From Lycium barbarum (lineage: Eukaryota > Streptophyta > Magnoliopsida > Solanales > Solanaceae), in assembly GCF_019175385.1 (NCBI RefSeq), contig NC_083337.1:49638938-49702937 (forward strand): a stretch of 64,000 nt of DNA, given 5' to 3'. This document shows positions 10,801 through 21,126 of this stretch, piece after piece (within the stretch, counting starts at the first letter, position 1; each line of letters begins with the position of its first letter). Position numbers and translations under genes: made by a program. The notes beneath the pieces were generated by a model. It was not told the origin of the DNA and made no database searches. It was given only the letters and a program-made list of their open reading frames with translations.

Positions 10801-11585
10801 TATATGTTATATACAGAATGATTATGCAGCTTTGATTACAAAACACTATATTGACATTGATATGAGAATGATACAGATGAAATATGTTCAAAGGCAAGTC
10901 TTTATGAAATTCTGTTAGTTGCATTGAGTCCTATACATCTTATCTCAGTATGAGTCTATCACTATGTTTCATGCTTTACATGCTCATTACATATTCCGTA
11001 TTGACCCTCTTTCTTCGGGGGGCTGCATTCATGCCCGCAGTTACAGACGTTCATTTCGGAGATCCGCCAGCTTAGGACACTTATTCAGCTATTTTGACTG
11101 CTCCTTTGTTCCGGAGCCTAGCTTGTGGTATAACTCCCTTATGTTGAATTCATATGAGTTTATTTGGGTACGGCGGGGCCCTGTCCCGCCATATGATACG
11201 GTCATTACTCTTAGAGGTCTGTGGACATTTGTGTGGGTCTGTTTATGGTTGTTGACGCGTTTTATGATTATGACATATGTTTGGGGCGTACCCATTCGTA
11301 ATGGCAGCCTTGTCGGCTTGCATATATATGTATGTTTGGTATGTTGCATATCGTGGCAGCCTTGTCGGCTTGCGTAGGAATATATATATGTTGTTGTTTA
11401 AAAATTTTAATTCTTCAGGAGACAGGTGCCTACGACATACAAAATTTTGACAGCTTTAAAAATAACACCCTACCTGTTTATACAAATAAGTTCGTGACAT
11501 GCTAGTGTTAAATGATTACAGTTAACAGGCAATATGAGTGTCCAATTCGGGCACTAGTCACGGCCTACGGGGTTGGGTCGTGACA

Positions 11586-11860
11586 AAAGTGGTATCAGAG
11601 CGGTCCTTCCTCGGAATGTCTACAGACCGTGTCTAGTAGAGTCTTGTTTATCGGTGTGTTGTGCACCACATCTATAAACAGGAGGCTATAGGACATTTAG
11701 GATGTTACCTTTCTTTCATATCTTAGATCGTGCGATAGAGCCCAGTCATAGGAAATGAAATTCCTTATACTAACCCTTGATTTCAGCAATAGAACGACAT
11801 CGACTGAAGAAAGTGACTGATGATATTGGAAGATACAAAGTACGCAGGTAAGCAACGGTA
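11586..11860 (+). promoter_or_regulatory. T3 primer-binding site and leader
   Basis: TGGTATCAGAGC (11590-11601) is complementary to the 3' end of initiator tRNA-Met and would prime minus-strand synthesis. The leader resembles those of T6, T9 and T5 (GTAGAGTCTTGTTTAT and ATCGTGCGATAGA, 11727-11739). At 11768 TACTAAC, a textbook intron branch point, is followed by CCTTGATTTCAG (to 11786). At 11845 CAG is followed by GTAAG, a consensus splice donor. A 61-nt exon-like interval is thus framed. T9 keeps the same 61-nt spacing; splicing itself is inference. Confidence 0.75.
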
Positions 11861-12591
11861 CGAAGTATGTACGTCGGGTAAGGTATTTGAAGTACGATCG
11901 AAATGTAAAGTTAAAAGATTGAAAGGGAAAGTAAACAGGAAAGTGTAACAGGTGCAGTTTGGATTGGACATACGAGGTAAGTCCATCATTTTCATAATGT
12001 TGTTAATATTGGGAGCCCTGTGCGGCTATGATATGATATGATGTGTATATATATATATATATGTTGGCCCTGTGAGGCATTGTTGGTATTTCCTGCGTAC
12101 AGGTTCTGGGATAGTAAGGAAATACAGAGGGAACTCTGTTAAAATTTTCCCACAAGTATAAAAGGAATGAAATATTAGTTCGTAATATGTATTGAAAGGT
12201 CGTGTCAACGGTAATGATAAGAGTTGACAAAAGTCGAGAAATAAGTTAATCGTTGAATTGATGGTAATAGTAATTATGAGATCGATATCAATATAGTAAA
12301 AAGGAAATGCTAGGGCAATTTGGAAGGGTTTGTGATAATAAGAGATGATTTAGAAAAGGCTGGCAAATCTTAATAGGGTGTTATATGAGGTGCCGACTGA
12401 ATTGATAGGCAGGGATAAATTATGACGAGTTTATAGTTAAAAGAAGTAATAGTATGATTTAAGACAAGAGTACAGAAGAAAAAGAATTGTGACGGATGTG
12501 AATATATTGGTAAGACAGGCTGTGAGGTTATGAAGGATAAGATTCACTATGGAGGGTGAAAGGTTAAGTATGCTTAGGCAACACTAATGTA
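11861..12591 (+). other. T3 non-coding interior
   Basis: There is no protein similarity on either strand. It shares the GGCCCTGTGAGGCATTGTTG module (12065) with the interiors of T6 and T9, but I find no 5S-like segment. An AT run lies at 12046-12061. It stands where gag-pol would be in an autonomous relative. Confidence 0.75.
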
Positions 12592-12626
12592 ACATTCGAG
12601 GACGAATGTTCTAAAGGGGGGAAGAA
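12592..12626 (+). promoter_or_regulatory. T3 pre-PPT hairpin and polypurine tract
   Basis: ACATTCGAGGACGAATGTT is followed by CTAAAGGGGGGAAGAA and then by the 3' LTR at 12627. The arrangement is the same as in T1, T2 and T8. Confidence 0.9.
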
Positions 12627-15600
12627 TGTTATATCCCATATTTTCATACATTGGGACATTTTAAACTAAACGTGGCAAGTTAAAGACAAGACTACTTTAA
12701 GATACGAAGTAGATATTTTAACTTCCAGATTCGTTTCAAGTCATAATTTAACTACAATTTCGTTTGGCATTGATATATTAATAGAAAAATTGGGATTAAA
12801 CTAACCATAAGTGGGATTGGGAACAAAAAAAAATCTGCCCATATTTTTCCATGTGTAGCCGTGTAGATTAGTGTCATGGTCAAAGGTTATTGACCCAAGA
12901 ATAGTGTGGTACACATGTCCATGTCTTGTAGGGAATACACATAGTGAAAAATCTGATTTACTCCACTTTAACAACTCATTTCAACACTTACAAGTTAAGA
13001 ACACATAGAGAGAGAAAGGGAAACTCTTGACCTAGAGCTAGCCGAAAGTGGTGTGTTAGATTCAATCCAAAAAAATCAGTTTTCTTCCTCAAATCAACTC
13101 CTCATTTAGTGTACAAGAATATGTAGTAGTTGTTGAAAAGAAACAAAGAAGTATAGCACCTCAATAGTGTTGAAGATTCGGCCAAAGTGAAGAATAAGAT
13201 TGTAAGGTAAGAATGCTTATTGTTCTTGTGTTTCATGACGATTTGAATGTATAGTTCATGAAGGTTGTTGTTGGATTGTTGTTGTAGTTGAAGTAGAGAG
13301 TTATCCGTGAGTATTGGTGAAGTCATGGTTGATTTCATTTTGCTTGTATTGTTGATGAATTGAATATGTATCAACATAGGTAAATGAACAAAGATTGTAG
13401 AAGTTTGTTTGTGATGTGGCATGTTGGATATTGGACTGTTTTTCTAAAAATTAAAATGAGCCGTGTGTTGAAGACTCTAATGAAATCATGTTTAATCTTC
13501 TTGTACATGTATTGGAAATGGATTGAATGTGTTGTAGTTTGGATAAAAGGATGAAAATCATGAAGTTGTTGGAGTGGTGTTGTAGCCGTGTGAGGGGACT
13601 GTTTTAGGGGAGATTATGGACTGTTTTGTGTCACATTTTGATTGTTGTTGTTATGGACATTGTGGTGTATTGTATGCATGTTGAATATGTGAATTAAGGT
13701 GTTAAAGAAATGAATTATGTTGAAGCATACAAGTAGTCCAAAACAGTGGACTGTTTTAGTGCTAGAGGTGAAATTGTATGTGTTGAGTGTTGATTCTTGT
13801 TATGAACGTTTAGTGGAAGTGAAGCATAATGATTCAAGTTGAAATGGAGATGAATTGTGGGCTGTTGTAAGAATGGAAATGATGCTAAAACAGTTCTAAG
13901 AATCATGAAAGTAATGTCATTAAACATGTTGTCGTTGTAAGGTTTTAGTGTCGACAATGTAGCTATTTGCGTACGAATTTGGTGATATATTTGTCGTGTG
14001 AATGCTGGTCGTATTTTACTAAAATTATATGAAATGAAGACATGAAATAATGTGTAAGAATCATATGTGGTTTGCTTGGTATGTTCGTAAACGTTCGCAA
14101 GAATTCCGGGCACCTTTATGTTGTTGGTTAGGGACTGTTTTGGGCATGTTGTTGGTTAGGGACTGTTTTGGACGTGTTGTGGTTAGGAACTGTTCTGGAC
14201 ATGTTGTCTTCTTTAAATTGGAAAGACTAATGATAGTTAAGAATATATATTGTATTTACGTTGTTTGGGTTGTTGTAAAGTTGTTACACGAAAACGTTAA
14301 GGCTACGGATTATTAGGAGTAACTTGAGAATGTAGTAGCCGTATGTGAATCGTTATGGAATGTTGTGAATGTGGGATATTTGGAATGTTATGTGGGCTGT
14401 CCGGGTTGGTATTGAACATATGATTATTGATGTTGGATAGGTTGTATGTAGTTGGTTTGAATGCGAACGAAACGTGGTCTAAATGTTTGAAAGGGATTGT
14501 TAACGTTAAGATACGTATTGAATTCCATTGTAGACTAATTGTAGCTCTTGATATCTTGATATAGGATAAGTGTATTTGGGCAGCAAGTACAAGTTAGAAT
14601 ACAACTAAACGCTAAAGGTATGTAAAGCTTATTCCTTCTTTTCTTGGCATGTCCTAGACGTAAGTATGAAATGATATGAACCTTGGGGTAAATTCTATTC
14701 TTAGTTCCATGCATGACTTATGATTCTATATTTCCTTAATGCTATTTTCACGAGCCTACTACATGATTGACTAATGAATGATGTATAGAAGTTCCTACTC
14801 TTAAAAGAATGGCATGAATAGAAGTATACTTGATTTTCAAAAGCTACATGATGAAAATTGATACATGTACATGAAAGCTGAAACGTTCCTTGCTATGGCT
14901 TATAATAAGAGTTGAAAAGAATTGAATATGATTATTATCCCAATACTTTAGAGCTGGTTAGTTGCTTATCTATTGAGTCTCAAAGGATGCATTGCATATA
15001 TGTGGTTGCTTATTATTCTGCTCGTGCTTATCGCTATATCCTTCACTGAGTCCCGGGCCAGGACACGTTCTCATGCGCACATCTACTATATTATTACCGA
15101 GTCCCTCATTAAAGGGCCGGGACACGTATATGTTTATGTTTATGACTATATTCACCGAGTCCCTCACTAGAGGGCCGGGACACGTTATATATATATGATG
15201 ATATGATGATGTGATGATACGATGATATGATGATATGGAGATGGTGGCCAGGAGGGCATATATATTCCTTATTACCGAGTCCCTTACGAAAGGGCCGGGA
15301 CACGTCTATGTACATGTTTATGATACTATGATTTTAATTACCGAGCCCCTCACTAGAGGGCCGGGACACGTATATATGTTATATACAGAATGATTATGCA
15401 GCTTTGATTACAAAACACTATATTGACATTGATATGAGAATGATACAGATGAAATATGTTCAAAGGCAAGTCTTTATGAAATTCTGTTAGTTGCATTGAG
15501 TCCTATACATCTTATCCTAGTACGAGTCTATCACTATGTTTCATGCTTTACATGCTCAGTACATATTCCGTACTGACCCCCTTTCTTCGGGGGGCTGCGT

Positions 15601-16157
15601 TCATGCCCGCAGGTACAGACGTTCATTTCGGAGATCCGCCAGCTTAGGACACTTATTCAGCTATTTTGACTGCTCCTTTGTTCCGGAGCCTAGCTTGTGG
15701 TATAACTCCCTTATGTTGAATTTATATGAGTTTATTTGGGTACGGCGGGGCCCTGTCCCGCCATATGATACGGTCATTACTCTTAGAGGTCTGTGGACAT
15801 TTGTGTGGGTCTGTTTATGGTTGTTGACGCGTTTTATGATTATGACATATGTTTGGGGCGTACCCATTCGTAATGGCAGCCTTGTCGGCTTGCATATATA
15901 TGTATGTTTGGTATGTTTCATATCGTGGCAGCCTTGTCGGCTTGCGTAGGAATATATATATGTTGTTGTTTAAAAATTTTAATTCTTCAGGAGACAGGTG
16001 CCTACGACATACAAAATTTTGACAGCTTTAAAAATAACACCCTACCTGTTTATACAAATAAGTTCGTGACATGCTAGTGTTAAATGATTACAGTTAACAG
16101 GCAATATGAGTGTCCAATTCGGGCACTAGTCACGGCCTACGGGGTTGGGTCGTGACA
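12627..16157 (+). repeat. T3 3' LTR (3531 bp)
   Basis: It is a near-identical copy of 8051-11585. Its conserved hairpin (15577-15594, CCCCC/GGGGG) is intact, unlike the 5' copy. Its hairpin array is at 15041-15373. The right flank CTTTT (16158-16162) is the target-site duplication. Confidence 0.93.
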
Positions 16158-16162
16158 CTTTT

Positions 16163-18255
16163 CATCTATTTCAGCCCCCTTGACGAAGCTAACCCAAAAG
16201 TTAGCAAAATTTCAGTGGAATGATGCTTGTGAGCGTAGCTTCCAAGAGCCGAAGAACAGGTTGACCTCAGCTCTAGTCTTGACACTCCCAGAAGAGCCAG
16301 ATGGTTATGTTGTATATTGTGATGCTTCTAGCGTTGGGTTAGGGTGTGTACTAATGCAGCATGGTAGAGTTATTGCTTATGCTTCGAGACAGGTGCGGAA
16401 ACATGAAAAGAACTACCCAACTCATGATCTTGAATTGGCTGCAGTTATTCATGCGTTAAAACAGTGGAGACATTACTTGTATGGTGTGCATGTTGATATC
16501 TATACAGATCACAAGAGTCTCCAATACATTTTCAAACAGAAGGAGTTGAATTTGCGGCAGCGACGGTGGTTAGAATTATTGAAATATTATGATGTGAATA
16601 TTTTATACCACCCCGGAAAAGCAAATGTGGTAGCTGATGCGCTTAGCCGCCGATCAATGGGTAGCCTATGTGAAGTTCCTCCGAGAAAGAAGGAGATGGT
16701 TCATGAGCTCCACCAGTTAGCCAATCTTGAAGTACGTGTAATTGATTCGGGTAGTGTAGGGATTAGAATTAATTATCCCACAACTTCTTTTCTGAATATG
16801 GAAGTGAAAGAGCGTCAGTATGAAGATCCCCATTTATGCCACTACAGAGACATATCTCAAGGAAAAGAGAAGTCTCCATTTAAAGTTTCTACGGATGGAA
16901 TTCTTAGATACCGAGGCAGGCTATGTGTGTCGAATGTGGCAGAATTGCGCCAACGAATTCTAGAAGAAGCCCATTATTCTCGGTATTCTATTCACCCAGG
17001 TGCAACAAAGATGCATCACGATCTCAAGTTGATATATTGGTGGGACGGCATGAAAAGAGACATAGCAGAATTTGTAGCCCAATGTCCGAATTGCCAGCAA
17101 GTAAAGATCGAACATCAAAAACCAGGGGGGTTATTACAGGCAATGGAAATCCATACTTGGAAATGGGAAGTGATCAACATGGATTTTATTGTGGGGTTAC
17201 CTCGTTCTCGAAGAAAGTATGATTCTATTTAGGTGATTGTGGACAGATTAACAAAAGCAGCTCATTTCCTCCCAGTCAGAACCACATACTCAGCAGAAGA
17301 TTATGCAAGGTTGTATCTCAAATAAATTGTGCGGCTCCATGGTATTCCACTATCCATTATTACAGATAGAGGAGCCCAATTTACAACCAAGTTCTGGAAA
17401 TTCTTACAAGAAGGTCTAGGTACCCAAGTGAAACTTAGCACAACATTTCATCCGTAGACTGATGGACAAGCCAAACGTACTATTCAGACCTTGGAGGATA
17501 TGTTGAGAGCATGTGTTCTAGATTTCGGTGGTAGTTGGGATGACCACTTACCTCTTATTGAGTTTGCATATAACAATAGCTACCATTCCAGTATTCAAAT
17601 GGCTCCGTATGAGGCTTTATATGAAAGGAAATGTAGAACCCCAATTGGATGGTTTGAAACAGGAGATGTACAGTTAATAGGCCCTGAATTGATTTAGCAA
17701 GCGGTAGAAAAGGTTAAAGTGATCCGAGATCGACTGTTGACAGTCCAAAGTCGCCAAAAGTCTTATGCGGACAACCGCCGACGAGACTTGGAATTTCAAC
17801 TTGATGATTGGGCATTTTTGAAAGTGTCGTCAATGAAAGGGGTGATGATATTTGGCAAGAAAGGGAAGTTAAGTCCTCGATACATTGGACCCTATAAAAT
17901 TATCCACAAGGTGGGTCATGTATCCTACGAGTAGGACTTGCCTTCAGAGCTTGAGTCAGTTCACCCAGTTTTTCATGTCTCAATGCTCCGTAAGTGTATT
18001 GGAGATCCTGCGAGGATTGTTCCGATTGATGATGTCCAAGTGACAGAAAAGCTAGCACATGAAGAAGTGCCTATTGCCATCTTAGACCGGCAAGTACGAA
18101 GACTTCGAAATAAGGAAGTAGCTTCAGCCAAAGTATTGTGGAGAAATAATAATTGGGAAGAAATGACCTGGGAAGTAGAAGAGAGTATGAAGATCAAGTA
18201 TCCGCACCTATTTCAACCCCAAGGAGAGATTCAAGATGAAACAATAACACTATGA
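16163..18255 (+). pseudogene. T2 pol, second part: RNase H, integrase, chromodomain-like tail
   Basis: RNase H runs from about 16225 ([13 protein letters not shown] near 16306, [10 protein letters not shown] near 16500, [15 protein letters not shown] near 16610). The integrase zinc domain ends with CPNCQQVK (about 17083). The catalytic core has MDFIVGLP (about 17179) and ITDRGAQFT (about 17358). The third acidic residue, normally Glu in GQAERT, is Lys here (codon 17473-17475, G to A). The tail ILDRQVRRLRNKEVASAKV to YPHLF (about 18078-18215) is typical of Tekay/Del chromoviruses. In-frame stops occur at 17230-17232, near 17323, near 17456, near 17695 and near 17932, most explained by single transitions. 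Confidence 0.92.
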
Positions 18256-18458
18256 GGTATGTATGCTTTCTTTTCATACTTTTGGTCGTGTGTGGCCAAT
18301 TTACATTGTTATTGTGTTGTGGCCCTGTGAGGCAATATTATTATGGGTTGTTGAAACAGGATGGTAGATCCATATTACAGGGGAAACTCTAGCGAAATTT
18401 TTGTAGAATTCCCGAGTATTTAACATTCGAGGACGAATGTTCCAAAAGGGGGGAAGAA
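18256..18458 (+). promoter_or_regulatory. T2 3' non-coding region, hairpin and polypurine tract
   Basis: After the pol stop come the GGCCCTGTGAGGCA module (18321) and ATTACAGGGGAAACTCTAGC (18374), a relative of the LTR module ACAGGGGAAATGCTGCC. Then come AACATTCGAGGACGAATGTT (18422) and CCAAAAGGGGGGAAGAA before the LTR. Confidence 0.85.
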
Positions 18459-18794
18459 TGTTTGGAAGATTCCCCATTTGTGTACAGTGAATAGACGAAC
18501 GAAGAATACGAGTATACGATATTTTAATAAGAAAGGAATGACGTTTGACGACCCTAATTAAGATTTCAAAGGCATTTGAGATAAGAGAAGAAAGTTTGCC
18601 GAGAGAAGGCAAGGCATACGATGTGTATTGGAAAGAAATTACGAGAACCGAGTTAATGATAACTAAATGGTGCCTTGAAGAGGAGTTATAACGTCCCTTA
18701 GAATGTTAATGAAATGATAAAAAAAAGTGCTAAGAAGGTTCCCTAGGGGTTGGAGATAAAATAAAGTGGCAACAAAAAGATCAGTGAAAGGATG

Positions 18795-19015
18795 GATTAT
18801 ACGGTCGATTATACGGACCGTAAAATGTTATACGACCCGTATAATGGACCGTAGGATTGTCACAGAATGAAGTTGCTGAAGGGTCAATTTCACAGTCAAA
18901 TTATACGGACCGTATAAAATTATACGGCCCGTATAATGTGCCATCAAAGTGACACAGAATGAGACGCTCACTGGAGCTGTTTTACGGTCAATTATACGGA
19001 CCGTATAATGACGTC
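18795..19015. repeat. TATACGG/CCGTATA palindrome cluster in T2 LTR
   Basis: TTATACGGACCGTATAA and TTATACGGCCCGTATAA have 8-bp arms around a single base. They recur with partial versions at about 18797-18850, 18900-18940 and 18993-19010, just upstream of the candidate TATA box. Confidence 0.8.
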
Positions 19016-19030
19016 GGGATAGCTTTTGCA

Positions 19031-19040
19031 TTTATAAAAT
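19031..19040 (+). promoter_or_regulatory. Candidate TATA box of T2 LTR
   Basis: TTTATAAAAT is followed about 40 bases later by a CT-rich stretch (TTTTCTCTCTCCACGACC) that could hold a start site. The palindromes lie just upstream. It is a motif match only. Confidence 0.4.
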
Positions 19041-20033
19041 AATGACCCAAGTTCATTTAATTCATCTATTTTCTCTCTCCACGACCCAATGGCTCTCTAT
19101 AACTTTCCAAACTCTTCCAATAAAAGAATCCAAGTAAAAAATTAAGATCAACTTCATCAAATCCACAAAACTAAGTGTGAGAAACACATCAAAGTTCATC
19201 CAAGTCAAGAAATTTCAAGAGAGGTGAACTAGGGTGTTGGTGCAAGAAAAGTAATACCACTCAAGACTTGTTCCTACACTATCTAAGGTAAGTTTTGTCG
19301 TATTTGCATGTTATTTAAAGTATGGAGAAGTGGAGACACTTGGATTGTAGAAAGATATAGGAAATGGGTCATGAAAGTGTGAATAGTGACATTGTTGAGT
19401 AGTAGTTGGAATGAATCATGAAAATGGATATGTTAAGATTGTAAATAGGTTATAACTGACATGTACAACATGGAATGAGTATTATATGTGAAAGAACACG
19501 ATAGTGAACTATGGTCATGATTATGGATGAATTAAAGTGAAATTGTGAAATGTGGATAATATAAATGAATGATGCTTGTCGTTTATGATATTGTGAACGT
19601 TGTTATGAATGTTGGGAGTTGATATAGAATATGGGAAAAGTTGTATAAACAAAGGAAATGTCGTCCAATTTTCTCTAGCTTTAGCAAGCACGTTCTTGTA
19701 ACCGTTTAGCTAATGTCGATACGAATTCTCTTGAAGGTAGAACGAGTGCATTAAAGGAGAACGAGCAAGCAATAAAATAGTTAAGAGACAAAGGTATGTG
19801 AGGCTAGTCCTTTCTTTCTATGACATGAATCCAATGGTATGATTCTCCTTTCTCTCCAGGAATTCCCTATATATATCCCGGAAAGTCAAGAGCCTATGAT
19901 TATGAATAGCTATATGAGATAAGAGATATGTTATGAGTACAATGATGATGATGATAAGCTTGAGTCTAAGGATTCTAGAGTTCATGATATGATGTTCCTA
20001 TAACGCTAATGATGTCGTATGTTGTAAACACTC

Positions 20034-20215
20034 ACCTCATACATCATTCCCTTCGAGGTGAGGCAGAATACCATTAAGTTAAGTATGTCATGTATTATAT
20101 ACACTCACCTTATGTATTGTCCCTTCAAGGTGAGGTAGAGTACCATAAAGTCAATTATGTTATACATTGTACACACTCACCTTATATACTACTTCTTTCA
20201 AGGTGAGGCAGAATG
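20034..20215 (+). repeat. Three tandem 70-bp units with CTCACCTT/AAGGTGAG stems
   Basis: Each unit carries CACTCACCTTAT, about 14 bases, then TTCAAGGTGAGG, giving an 8-bp stem. Single copies of the same hairpin occur in T4 (about 23166-23204), T6 (about 41972 and 49502) and inverted in T5 (about 50855-50884). Confidence 0.8.
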
Positions 20216-21126
20216 CTTGCGAATGCTCCATAATGAAATCGGGGGATTACCACCTTACGTCACCCTGATAAAGTATAGTTGTCCTTGAGTCTTGATGCAT
20301 GTATTATGATGAGTATACTATGATGAGTATACTATGATGAGCATATTATGATGAGCATATGATGATGATATTACACCGTACCTATATGGTCGTGCAGACA
20401 TACACACCACTATAGTGGGCAGCTTATACCCGGACGCGGGAGGCCTGGACGCAGGTTGATTATTATCACACCGTACCTATATGGACGGGCAGCTTATACT
20501 TGTATATTTATGCATACATGAAACGATGATGAGTATGAGTAAGTTAGCATGTGTTATTCCCTCTTATATGTGACAGTCATATACAGATGCTCCCTATTGA
20601 TATTCCTTTCATCTCATTGATTTATCATTATTGTTTATGCCTCTCATACTCAGTACAATGTTCGTACTGACGTCCGTTTTCTTTGGACGCTGTGTTCATG
20701 CCCACAAGTACACAGGGAGGTGATCTTGACCCAGACTCGTAGGAGCTATCAGCAGATCTGTAGGAGCACTCCATTATTTCGGAGGTGCTAGTTGGTTGAT
20801 TCTTTTGTGTATATTCATGTATATGTATTTTGGGCATGACGGGGTCTTATCCCGTCCTTATGTCTAGCACTCTAGTAGAGGCTCGTAGATGCTCAGTGTG
20901 GGTTATATGGTCTCACAAGGTCACTACTATATATATGTGTAGATTGTCATTTTTATAGCCGACAGGCTTATGTATATAAATGTATTTATGTTCCCAAATG
21001 AACTATGATTTTCTTATGATTTGAGTATAAATTTGATAAAAGAACGTTAAATGAGTATGATAAGTAATAGAACAAGCGATGCTCGGTGGTTAGCCCCGGG
21101 TACCCGTCACGGCCCCTAGTCGGGTC

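Larger units (their letters stand above)
8051..11585 (+). repeat. T3 5' LTR (3535 bp)
   Basis: It starts TGTTATATCCCATATTTTC and ends GGGTTGGGTCGTGACA. It has no gene: the frames found here (for example 8526-8846 minus and 10964-11377 plus) recur in the other LTR only because the LTRs are copies. Landmarks are a cluster of ACTGTTTT motifs (8859-9623), a five-unit hairpin array (10480-10800), the conserved hairpin at 11005-11022 weakened by one substitution, and the stem GGCGGG/CCCGCC near 11173-11191. Confidence 0.93.
8051..16157 (+). mobile_element. T3: complete non-autonomous LTR element, 8107 bp, TSD CTTTT
   Basis: T3 has two near-identical LTRs (8051-11585 and 12627-16157), a primer-binding site, a 1041-bp interior without coding capacity, and a polypurine tract. 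Five-base duplications CTTTT flank it (8046-8050 and 16158-16162), and removing T3 joins T2 pol text with only a one-base frame problem. LTRs make up about 87 percent of its length. Differences between the LTRs are few: scattered substitutions, an 8-bp deletion near 15145 and a 3-bp indel near 13930. This suggests a recent insertion. It must have used proteins of an autonomous relative, so it fits the LARD or internally deleted class. Confidence 0.92.
18459..21126 (+). repeat. T2 3' LTR, split by T4 (remainder 24124-24129)
   Basis: It begins TGTTTGGAAGATTCCCC and ends GGGTCGTGACA, the last bases lying after T4 at 24124-24129; joined length is 2674 bp. The target duplication GGGTC is at 21122-21126 and 24119-24123. 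Contents are palindromic TTATACGG/CCGTATAA motifs (18795-19015), a possible TATA box (19031-19040), three 70-bp repeats each holding a CTCACCTT/AAGGTGAG hairpin (20034-20215), the conserved hairpin in a CGTCC/GGACG version (20671-20689), and GACGGG/CCCGTC (20837-20856). T5 carries the same LTR type. Confidence 0.88.

Noticed and set aside
10964..11377. 137-codon frame present in both T3 LTRs (also 15536-15949)
   Set aside because: It overlaps the conserved RNA hairpins and is explained by LTR duplication; T1 has no matching open frame in the homologous region.
16163..18255. An endogenous plant pararetrovirus
   Set aside because: Integrase, LTRs with target duplications, a polypurine tract and a tRNA-Met primer-binding site in the same subfamily show an LTR retrotransposon.
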